64,000 nucleotides of DNA, taken from contig SMMW01000650.1 in the NCBI GenBank assembly GCA_004794655.1, positions 1,615,501 through 1,679,500 on the forward strand. Reading direction: 5' to 3'. The first letter of the stretch is position 1; every line of letters starts with the position of its first letter. Below are positions 52,896 to 62,299 of this stretch, piece by piece. Position numbers and translations under genes: made by a program. The DNA is from Marisa cornuarietis. Taxonomy: Eukaryota; Mollusca; Gastropoda; Architaenioglossa; Ampullariidae. The notes below the pieces were generated by a model. That model was not told the DNA's origin, did not search any database, and saw only the letters and a list, made by a program, of their open reading frames with translations.

Positions 52896-54207
52896 TGACA
52901 TTCCAATTATGCCAAAATATCGTCAAACCCCTTAAAATGATGCGATTTTTTCCTCCGGATCAATATGAATTAATTATCATAATGAAAACGAAAGCAAATA
53001 ACTAAAGCAGCTTTTTTATGTTCTGGAGTTTTCTCCTTTACACTCCATTTGAAAAAATAGCCTCATATATGAACATACCTAAGGTATTCAGTATTTATGT
53101 AAGCAGAAAAGACATATTTTTAAATGTTCTCATACTCATAAAATGGTGATTGTTTACTGTCTTTCCCAGAAGAAAAATAGGATGGGGTTTTTAGAGTTTA
53201 ATTCTGACAGGTTACTATTTCGACTTTTCCTCAAGAGCAATAAATGCAGCTTGAGGGTTGTCTTCAGAGTCTTTCTCTAGGCAATTCGGTTTCCTACCCT
53301 GATACCAGACATATTGTAGACACCCGTTAATATTTAAGTTAACAATGTCACCATAAATACGAACGTATATCGAAAACTGTGCCGTTTGTGTTAAGGTCTG
53401 ACAATGTTGTGTACATGATTATGTAAGATTATGTGATTGCATGTCTATGTTCTATCTCTGACCGATGATCTTCAGTCGTTCACTCATTTCCCTGTCTTCT
53501 CTATACCCTTCTCCTATTGTGCGAAATCGCCTCTAGAGAAAAACCCTTTCCTATCAAATAAACTAACCAGCTTGCAGAAACTAAGACAAGGAAAATAAAA
53601 AAACAATAAGCTGAGCTTCGTAGAAAGTTGTACTCAATGTCCTCTGTAAATCGTAAGAGCGATGTTTGTGGGTATTGACAATGATTATTAAAATAATATG
53701 CTGATAACAGTGCCAGTGCATGCTCGGTGCTCAGACATGTCATTGTTATTGACACAACAACTGACAATGGCAATGAACATGTCAGCAGGGTCGTTCGGAT
53801 ATGTTTTTTAGCTGAAGAAAAGTCACCGCGGGTGAGATCACTCGCCGACTGCCGCTTACAATGAAAGTTTCTTTGCGTCTTTTACTTCTTTATCGGTCTT
53901 TTTATCCCTTCATCTTGTTCGCCTCATTTTTTTTTCTTTGCGTTTTTCTGTTTTTCGCCTGCATTTAGATTTATGTGTATGTTTACGTGAAGACCTATAA
54001 TTTTATTTCTATGACCGACATTTAATCATGATGTGGTAAATCTTTTAGTCTCTGTAGTTGAAAAAATAAGACTGTTGAATGAAATGAGTTGTGTTTAAAG
54101 ACACACAGGCAATCTCTTTTTTCTCTCTCTTTCTCTCTCTCTTCTGTCTTTCTTTGTCGGACCTGTTCCTGCTGTAATATAGTTTCCGTCGCTGACATGT
54201 TGATGTC

Positions 54208-54243
54208 AACCAACCAACCAACCAGCCAACCAACCAACCAGCT
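54208..54243. repeat. (CCAA)n tetranucleotide repeat
   Basis: About eight CCAA units with one G substitution. Confidence 0.5.
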
Positions 54244-54357
54244 ACCCAACTCTCTGTTCGTCTGTCTATTACGGCTACCAGTAAAGAATGGTCTTCTCAA
54301 GCGCCATACTTGTGCCAGTCTGTTGCCTCCTTGTCTGCATGAAGCAAGGACGTCAGG

Positions 54358-54560
54358 ACAGTGCGAAGAGGCTGACAGAAGGCCACACTTCCTTATAACA
54401 CATGTGTAGATCTCTGACTCTTCTTACCATTGATATAACTTTGGAACACTGGAGTGGAAACAATGGTCTATGAAAAATTACCATACCTCATGCTCATCAA
54501 TATGTGATAATGGCCAAAGCAAATTCTTTGGTAAGTTAATGTTAGAGCGTTTTCTACTGT
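54358..54560 (+). repeat. Dispersed repeat, copy B
   Basis: Diverged relative of 46660-46890, with several deletions. Shares the blocks TGGAAACAA, CATGCTSATCAAT and CTTTGGTAAGT. Confidence 0.5.
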
Positions 54561-55847
54561 CGCTGCTAACGTGGACAAAGTCTTAATGAGGAAGTGTACA
54601 AGCAGCGACAAATAAATGAAATGCTGTGGGACACTTCAGCCTGATTACCTGCTTTACTTCAAATGTCTGTTTGCGTAATTAAAATCTCCTCTCTGTTCTA
54701 GCAAAGAGCGATTCGTCGACGCCACTTAAAGATCCAATGTTAACCATACCGTCATTATCACGTGACCAACCCAAAGACAGAAGGTGTGTCCATCTACAAA
54801 AGTCCCTGTCATCCACTGTTCACGGCTGTAACTTTCCTCGTAGAATATTGGATGAACTTGCAAAAATAAACACTAAGAAGCTGCATTTACAAATAGTTTC
54901 CATTTCACCGACGTCGAACTTTAATTATCTCGACACTCTGTATGGGATTGACTCCCAGCTCGAATTAGCGTTACCAAAATAACACAAGCCTATTTATAGC
55001 CTCATTAGCGAGCCGTGCGTGCACCTCAGATTAAGGTACGTCCTGCTCTTGACACGCGACGATAGCACGGCCTACTGACTGTCTTGCGGGCATCTCAGAT
55101 TAGAAATATAAATGGGAGGAAAAGAGAGAGAGAGAGAAAAGGAGGGAGAGGAGAGAGAAAAAAAGAGTCTTACCGCTCTATAACTCACTTATATTTCTTT
55201 TACATATTTTTATTGTTGTTTTAAAGACAGACTCCTTTCTTTGATTTACATATTCTTATTTCATTGCGTTTTTTCTCGGTTATTATCAAAACATGGTGTC
55301 GATAAAAAATCATTGTCAATGAGCTCAGAGGCATAAGCTGATCTAAGAAGTGCGGTATTTAACTACAATGACCTGTCTTGGTACAAGTAGTATTTCCTGA
55401 TACTAACAGGTGACGCTTCTTGGTACTAACTATTCATGTTGATTGGTATTAAACTGTTTCTGTTTATTACGATTTAATTATTTCTTAATATTGAACAAGT
55501 CACATTACAGGATGTACTAAACTAGTTGTGTTTTGTTATCAATTTTTTTTTTTTTTTACGATAGACTGAAAACTGCTGACGTTGACAGTTGAAAAAACGG
55601 CGCGAGTTGTGTTTTCACTGATGAAAGGTTATGTGGGCAGTATGAGTGAGATAACTACTGAAGAGAAATTTGTGGGTGGCATTGTACAAGGAAGAATGCT
55701 TTAAAGAAGAGTATATATATATATAGGGGTCAGATAAGGTGTAGAGGTAAAGCTGGTGCCCCATAGGTATGGTGAGTATGCACAGGAAAATATGCTAATC
55801 CCTATTTGCATCCTACGGAGTCAGGGTAGCTTGGATCTGTAGGTTTC

Positions 55848-55854
55848 CACACAC

Positions 55855-55907
<53 letters not shown>
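55848..55907. repeat. (CA)n microsatellite
   Basis: About 60 bp of nearly pure CA in the intergenic region. Confidence 0.5.
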
Positions 55908-55910
<3 letters not shown>

Positions 55911-56080
55911 AACAGAACAGACTGAGCACAAGCAAGTCCTGCTGTTCTTTATTTTTCTATATAATGTCTTAGTATGATCTGTCACTGAAGCCTACAGTGA
56001 AAACAAGAACCAGACTAGTCCTTAGCATCCGTCCACGCAATCATTAGTCTTCGGCAACACATAAATATATCAAAATGGAA

Positions 56081-56240
56081 AGAGGAAGGCCTAGTGGTTA
56101 GCAAGGTTGCGTTCGAACCTAAAGATGGGCACACTAGCTTGTTCGTTACCCAAGTGACCCAGCTGTGGAGTGGCTACTTGAGTCTTCAGAGGGTTGGGAA
56201 GGGACAGACAGCGAAGGTAAAGATAAGCACCAATCGTCTT
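56081..56240 (+). mobile_element. tRNA-derived SINE head with an internal deletion
   Basis: GGCCTAGTGGTTAGCA (A-box/D-arm) is followed after one base by GGTTGCGTTCGAACCT (T-arm/B-box). Both boxes are near consensus but only about 10 nt apart, so the anticodon arm is deleted. A tRNA-unrelated body follows. Confidence 0.5.
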
Positions 56241-56274
56241 CAAGTTCAGCAAAACAAACAGGTGAGGGACTATC

Positions 56275-56280
56275 TTTATT
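56275..56280 (-). terminator. Poly(A) signal of the zinc-finger gene
   Basis: AATAAA on the minus strand about 180 nt after the stop codon at 56458-56460, and the nearest canonical signal. Confidence 0.5.
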
Positions 56281-56457
56281 TTTTTTTTCACAGGTAACTC
56301 ACTCCAGTACACTCGTGCTTATTTTTCTCTCTCTCTCTCTGCAACGGGAAATTAGAATCGCTGCGCTTCACACTGCTCCACCTGGTTCAAATGTTCCCAA
56401 AACAAAGACGGACCGTGACGCTGGGCCAGCCATGACGTCACAGGCGCTGGGCTGACG

Positions 56458-58953
56458 TCAGAAGTGTAGGGCGTGTGTGGCGAAGTGCAGCCTGGATGCG
56501 CAAACCTGACCGCAGGCGTTGCACTGCCAGGGGTTGTTGACGTTGTGAAGCCCCATGTGGAGCTGATGCAGCGTGCGTTCTGCGAAGATGACCTCACAGT
56601 ATAGGCACGCGCTAACCTCGTGATCGTGCGACGTCAGCAACTTCAGCATGCTGGTCAGCCGGGTGGAAGGGGTCGCGGAAGAGGAGGGGGTGAGCGGTCC
56701 GAAGGACGTCGTAACCGTGGGAAGGCGCGAGAAAGACATGCTTCCGAGGGAAAAGGAGGGATCAGACGTGGGAGTTGACGGGAAGGTATCGGGTCTGTAA
56801 TGGCGGCTGGATCCTACGACGCCGTGGATCGTCATGGGCGGCCGCCCCCGAGCTGGGGCCCTCCCATACGCCCCGCCCCTCCCTGTCCGCAGTTTTCGCA
56901 GGCGATCCAAACGGTACACGCCGCAAGAGCCTCGTAATGGTTCCAGTTGCACGCCCAGGAACGGGTTTCCGCCTAGCGGGTGCGAATCCAGTGGGTTCTT
57001 CCACCTGTTTCTGTCCCAGACTGATTCTTCCTGAAGACTCCTGCGGGAGACTCCGAGGACGCGACTACCTACCACGTGATCGGCCGAGAGAGGCCGAGGC
57101 TTCACGAGGTCAGGGGTCGATGTCTTGGATCTCTGGGTGACAGCCAACCCTCCGTATTCGCGGTCGCCTAGCTCGCTGGTTGTTGCGGCGGCGGGCGCTG
57201 ACTTTCCTCTGACCTGCGGAGTTTGGTTGTCAAGGGCGACGGCGACGCTGCTTTTGCTAGCGGCGCCCTGCAGCAGCGCTGCTCCCGCAACGTGCGGATG
57301 TTCACGTCGCTCGGTCTCCTCAGCGAAGATCCCGCGCTCGTCCTCTCCGCCAGAGGTCACCCTGCAAGCTTCACCCTCGACCTGGCGAACCAGAGACTCT
57401 GACGTCAGTGATGCCGAAGATGAGATGTGTGAGGTAGAACCCGAACCGGATGTAGATGCACCGGCGCTGGTGACAGCAGGAATCGTCTCCGCGATAATGG
57501 GCGGCGGCTGGCGGAGCCTGCTGGGGGCGCCACTGTACGTGCCGTGGTTCAGCAGGAAGGAGTCTGCCCGCAGAGGCTTGTGCCACTGGCTGCTGCCGTC
57601 GGTGGAGGAGGTGATGGTGGCGGAGGCCGTGTCGCGCGTATGGAATAGCACGTGCATGGCTAAGGAGTCGCGATTGGAGAAGAGTTCACCGCACAGGTAG
57701 CACACGAGGGGCAGGTGGGTCACTGGACCCTCCGCATCGCTGCCAATGGCTACCCCTTCTGCTCCGTCCGGTAGGTATTTGGTCCACCACGACACCCTGT
57801 AGTCCGCACTTCGCCCCACGTCTAGTCCTAATCCCAGCCCCAAGCAGAATGCGGGGTCCGACACTTTACGTCGTATTGGTTCGCCAAACAGACTACTACC
57901 GCCGTTCAAACTATGAAAGTCTCCGTTTTCCTCCTGCTTCGGGTCCGCCGGAAGGTGTTTACCCAGCAACACGGCTGCCGCGCTGCTGCTGACGACGGTG
58001 TTAGGGCCAGGAGCTGCAGGGGATATGGTGATTTGGCTGCCGCTGGAGGTGGTAGAGACATCGCTCTTGCCGGTGCTGGTGCCGCTGCCGTTGCCGCGCT
58101 GCTGCGGGGCCCCCGGGACGCAAGCCTCATTCTTAGCGCGCAGCAGCATGTGCATGGCGTACGTGTCACGGCTGCTGAAGCGCATGTCGCAGTCCTCACA
58201 CGTGAAGGTCGCCACCTCGCTCTCTGATCCCAGTCCCGCTAGCGACTCGCGCAGCAGGTCGTCGTCGTCCACTTTGTGTTCCTTGCTACCACGAGCCGCC
58301 AGGTCCTCGTCGGCGGCGTCGAACGCGGCTCTGTCCCCTGCGCCGAGCTGTGACACGGCAGAACAGCCGCCGCGCAGCATTCCACTGCCGCTGTTGTTGG
58401 TGCTGCGGAGGCGATGCGCGCACTGCCCTAGCACATCGTGGAAACACGCAACGCAGGAGAAGTCACTCGCGTGACTGCCTTCCGGGCAATCCTCTCTGGG
58501 AGTTATCTTTCCTGGCCTGCCCCCTGATTTGGGAAGGTCCGGATCTGACGTCATCATCGTCGTCGCGTCGTTTGCAAGCGGGTGACGCAATGTTCTGATG
58601 TTCGACGACACCTCGGGAAAGACTCTCGGGGACCCCGTGTTTCCTCCTTCTCCCCCTCCTCCTCCTCCTCCTCGCCTCCACACCCCGGTCCCCGCCGAGG
58701 TCGGCAGGATTAAGGCATCAAGGCTGCTCCAAGGCTGTGGGTCCCTCGTGACGGCTGATATAGCGCGTAAGTCCACGGGGCCGTCCTGGAGGCGGCTGAG
58801 ACCGCTGCTGCTGCTGCTGCTGCTGGCTACGGCGGTTGTAGAGTTCCTTGAGAGGTTGGTGGCGTTGCAGTTGCTGCCGTCGTTGTCGGAGCAGGGATCC
58901 CGAGGCTCCTGCTTGATGAAGATGGGGCAGAACGGGTGCTTGGCCTCCATCAT
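56458..58953 (-). CDS. C2H2 zinc-finger protein with Ikaros/Hunchback-like C-terminal finger pair (831 aa)
   Basis: A single long GC-rich open frame. The first ATG is at 58953; the frame is open a little further, to a GTG at 58995, so a spliced upstream exon is possible. Recognisable fingers: a degenerate one (CVACFHDVLGQCAH, about residue 165); a C-C-H-C type (CEDCDMRFSSRDTYAMH, about 251); a canonical one (CYLCGELFSNRDSLAMH, about 417); and a C-terminal pair, CLYCEVIFAERTLHQLHMGL then CNACGQVCASRLHFATH, ending at the last residue. The HMG-x-H spacer and position of the pair recall the dimerisation fingers of Ikaros, Pegasus and Hunchback. Between them lie long disordered Ser/Gly/Pro stretches. 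FIKQEPRD near the N-terminus fits a SUMO site, and PVDLR (58765-58779) resembles a CtBP-binding motif. It is probably a nuclear transcription factor or repressor. The usual N-terminal DNA-binding finger cluster is absent from this exon, so it may lie in upstream exons or be lacking. Confidence 0.5.
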   Translation of the reverse strand: MMEAKHPFCPIFIKQEPRDPCSDNDGSNCNATNLSRNSTTAVASSSSSSSGLSRLQDGPVDLRAISAVTRDPQPWSSLDALILPTSAGTGVWRRGGGGGGGEGGNTGSPRVFPEVSSNIRTLRHPLANDATTMMTSDPDLPKSGGRPGKITPREDCPEGSHASDFSCVACFHDVLGQCAHRLRSTNNSGSGMLRGGCSAVSQLGAGDRAAFDAADEDLAARGSKEHKVDDDDLLRESLAGLGSESEVATFTCEDCDMRFSSRDTYAMHMLLRAKNEACVPGAPQQRGNGSGTSTGKSDVSTTSSGSQITISPAAPGPNTVVSSSAAAVLLGKHLPADPKQEENGDFHSLNGGSSLFGEPIRRKVSDPAFCLGLGLGLDVGRSADYRVSWWTKYLPDGAEGVAIGSDAEGPVTHLPLVCYLCGELFSNRDSLAMHVLFHTRDTASATITSSTDGSSQWHKPLRADSFLLNHGTYSGAPSRLRQPPPIIAETIPAVTSAGASTSGSGSTSHISSSASLTSESLVRQVEGEACRVTSGGEDERGIFAEETERREHPHVAGAALLQGAASKSSVAVALDNQTPQVRGKSAPAAATTSELGDREYGGLAVTQRSKTSTPDLVKPRPLSADHVVGSRVLGVSRRSLQEESVWDRNRWKNPLDSHPLGGNPFLGVQLEPLRGSCGVYRLDRLRKLRTGRGGAYGRAPARGRPPMTIHGVVGSSRHYRPDTFPSTPTSDPSFSLGSMSFSRLPTVTTSFGPLTPSSSATPSTRLTSMLKLLTSHDHEVSACLYCEVIFAERTLHQLHMGLHNVNNPWQCNACGQVCASRLHFATHALHF

Positions 58954-59713
58954 GATCGGCGACACTGGACCGACAGCGCATGCGTTTAGTAACACATGAC
59001 GAGAGCATGTCTCAGATGTATTATCACGTTTGTTAGAGTGTTACCATAGAGACATAATCGTGAAACTCAGTCAGACTGACAAGTAAATAACTACATTAAT
59101 AACAGTTACATTAACAAACAATATAAATAAATACATTAAGGAACATTTTAAACAATTACATTAGCTGTTATGGACATTTTGTTTTCTGGAGACGTAGGTT
59201 GAGATGGGCATTGAAACAAGATAGCTGTAATGGAGTTGTGATTATTGCATAGCTATCTGCAAAGCAAGTTAGACAACTATTTTTAACCGGTAAGTGGTTT
59301 GCATAAAGAAGACAACAAGTGTGCGTAGCAGCTGACAGTTACTTAGGATCCTTTGGTCCGCAACAACTAGAACTGAGTCATATTTCTCCTCAATGATTAT
59401 ACCCTGACAAATTAAATTAAAGCATTCGGAATTCAAGCATTCTTTACAAAATAAACAGGTCATTTTGAGTAAGAGTGAGCATTTATAGCAGTCTTACACG
59501 TCACGATCTGAAATCTCTCGTGAAACACGATAACCTTAATGGAATATGGAATAATGGAAACAGGAAAAGTAGATTATGTCCTTTTTGTTATCGCACATTA
59601 CAATTTTTTGTTAATCGTGGTTTTTCTGTTTCTCTGATAGGCTACCGAAGCTGCTGCTCGTTTAAGCACAGCTGCTTTTTATAATCCCACTACTGATTCT
59701 CTTTTCTCTTAAT

Positions 59714-59777
59714 ATCGTCGTCGTCGTCATATCATCATCGTTTTAGTCGACGTCGTCGTCGTTGTTATCATCATCAT
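59714..59777. repeat. Mixed (CGT)n/(ATC)n trinucleotide tract
   Basis: Interrupted CGT and ATC units shortly before the (CA)n at 59841. Confidence 0.5.
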
Positions 59778-59839
59778 TCCACGGACTTCCTGCTTGGAAT
59801 AATATGAAAAACTTCCTCTTCCTTTTCCCTCTCTTACAG

Positions 59840-59840
<1 letters not shown>

Positions 59841-59891
<51 letters not shown>
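59841..59891. repeat. (CA)n microsatellite
   Basis: Pure CA run of about 25 units, upstream of the zinc-finger gene on its coding strand. Confidence 0.5.
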
Positions 59892-59893
<2 letters not shown>

Positions 59894-60539
59894 GTAGAGA
59901 TACGGGACAACATGCATAACGCACAAAGATGTAAATTTAGGAGATGTTATCTTCCTGTGGTGAGAAGGATCATCGTAGACTGTATGATCAGAGATGTCCG
60001 CTCAATAACAACGCTGTTTTAATTAACGCATCCGCATCGCTGCTACTGGCATAAAAGAAGGAAAACAGACAAAAATATAACACCTGCAGAAGAAGCTTAC
60101 CAATCGATATGGCAACGGGTCAGCGGCTGCTGTATTTCCAATATTCAACCCGGCGATGATGTCCTTTACAGATGTCTTCTATAGATAACCCGACGGCATT
60201 CAGACCACTGGCGATGAAACCATCAGGCTCTTGCCGATTCCTTCATGTCACATGTGGAGGGTCCCGATAACAGAACTCCTCACGACACACAAATACCTGT
60301 AGTCTCTTATGAGGTGTCACCAGACACCACAGTGCCAGCTAGGTTCAGAGTATGGGCGAGTTGACACGTAGCACAGGCTGCCTGGACTTGCCACTTCTGT
60401 TTTTCTTCTTCTTCCTCCAGCCGTCGTTTATTCTCCGTTTGTTGTAAGCGATATGAGGGGAAACATTACAGTGAGACAAGGGATGGGAGGAGAAAGAGAA
60501 AGAATTGAACCTTACCCTCCCACCCTCTGGCTGACTGCT

Positions 60540-60860
60540 CAGCTGCGCGTGCAGTGGTCCTCCCGCCGGAGGCGCCCAAACTTTTCAAGCTCTCTGGACG
60601 CCCCCCCCTCTCTCCCATCCCCTCCTACCTTCCATGCCTCCAGCAGCCTCTGCACACTAGTCTAGTGTCAGGGCCCGTCCGGCCGCGGTGAGAGCGTGTG
60701 ATCTATCATGCGTGATGCTCTGTCTCCGTCACCCAGCGCGGCGCGGCACAAAGCGGTGCGGTACGCCGCGGCGCGGCAGGGCCTCTGTGCAACTATCCCC
60801 ACCATCGCCCCAATATCGCTGTGACAGCCAAGAAGAGGTGTGTTGCTGAGCTTCGACATT
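60540..60860 (-). promoter_or_regulatory. CpG-rich block, possible promoter or 5' UTR of the zinc-finger gene
   Basis: GC-rich DNA with many CpG, including GCGGCGCGGCA-type runs at 60735-60780, in otherwise AT-rich surroundings. It lies 1.6-1.9 kb upstream of the zinc-finger ATG on the minus strand. No TATA box or clear splice donor was identified, so the role is inferred from position and composition alone. Confidence 0.5.
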
Positions 60861-60901
60861 TCGCTAGGATTGCGAAAATCAAAATGTTATTTTACACTCT
60901 T

Positions 60902-60906
60902 TGTGT

Positions 60907-60987
<81 letters not shown>
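60902..60987. repeat. Long (TG)n microsatellite
   Basis: About 86 bp of TG with a single GA break. It borders the CpG-rich block at 60,540-60,860. Confidence 0.5.
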
Positions 60988-61635
60988 CATCGTTTTATTC
61001 CAACATTTTGACATCAAATACAGGACAACAAGAACGCCAGTAATAATAATTTTGGGAACAATTTTTAACACATTTTTCCACCCTTACCCCTTACCCAATA
61101 TTACTGTTTAAGAATATTTTCCTTAAATTTGTACACTTGTGCCTGCAGCAGTTTTTTCTCGCATTTCTTAAGACTTTTGTTTGAATTTTTTTCTCAAGAC
61201 TTATTAAATTGTGTAGCTTTCTTTTTTCCTCTTTCATTCCTTTTATATAAAATGAGAAATAAAATTCACCTTTTACCCTCATGGCATTCGTTTTTCATAA
61301 AGACTTTTAGATATTTTTGTAAAGTACTGTCACAGCGTCTTACAATTATCCAGCTATTTAACAAAACTAGTAATATATATATTTATAAACTCAGTACTCT
61401 ACTTAACAGTAGATGTAGTTTTCTAATATTTTAAATTGTTTTTCACATATTTCGACAAACAAACAAGTTGGGAGGAAATTATAACCTACTTAAGTATCTT
61501 CGGATGTGTATTTTATGGTATGGATGATTGGCTGGTTGGCTGGTTACAAACAGAAGTCGTTATAAACTCAGTATGATAGTGTAAGTGTGCCATTGAAATC
61601 TGACACATTCTGCCGAGAACACCAGAGCGGCCCCC

Positions 61636-61689
<54 letters not shown>
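61636..61689. repeat. (ATG)n microsatellite
   Basis: Eighteen ATG units. It gives false poly-His and poly-Ser frames on the other strand. Confidence 0.5.
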
Positions 61690-62139
61690 CCCATTTATAA
61701 TGCCCAATTATCCATTCAGAAGAATGCTCATTCCGCAGCAAAAACAGAAGAGAAGAAAACAAAATAAAAGAACAGGAAAGTAAAAAAAAAATGGCAAAAG
61801 AAATGTAATAAAACCTTTATCCTCTACTTAACCTGCTCCCTCATCCTTCTGTCTTTCAACACATGAAAGGAATCGAAGTGCTCCGTGTGTGCAGTTCACC
61901 TCTCACCTCTTAAAAGTGTTAAACATCCTAAATATATCCAATACAACTACAATAGCATTTCGCTCAATCTTCCTTATTTTTTTTTTTTCCTGGGCTGGAA
62001 GATATTGTCTAGCATTTCACTGCTCACCTATAAGAAAGAGAGATCTGCGTGTCTGCTAAATGGCGGCGTCTTGTGCCCGCCCCGCCATCAGCAGCACTCA
62101 CCCACCCACAGCCTCTCGCGTCTGCTGCCGTGTCACTCA

Positions 62140-62290
62140 CTGCAGGCTAAACCTGACGACACGTTAACTATTCATGGGGCGGGAAGGAGACGCCATCAAT
62201 TATTCACCACTCGGCATATTTAAACACGCAGCTTTGCCTACATGTACGAAGGAAAATTGCGCGTGTCGTGAATAATTGATTGCCAGGCCC
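62140..62290. promoter_or_regulatory. Candidate cis-regulatory element with 13-bp inverted repeat
   Basis: ATCAATTATTCAC at 62195-62207 is repeated exactly in inverted orientation (GTGAATAATTGAT) at 62268-62280. Each arm contains an AATTA/TAATT core of the type bound by homeodomain proteins. There is no open frame of interest. Function is inferred. Confidence 0.5.
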
Positions 62291-62299
62291 TTGGTATTC

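Larger units (their letters stand above)
45956..56274. other. Intergenic region without recognisable genes
   Basis: AT-rich DNA of about 10 kb. Open frames are short and unlike known proteins. Separate entries describe the repeats found in it. Confidence 0.5.

Noticed and set aside
57125..57700. 191-codon open frame opposite the zinc-finger gene
   Set aside because: Shadow of the GC-rich coding strand; low-complexity Ser/Arg/Val content and no domain.
61513..61762. Poly-His and poly-Ser open frames
   Set aside because: Translation of an (ATG)n microsatellite.
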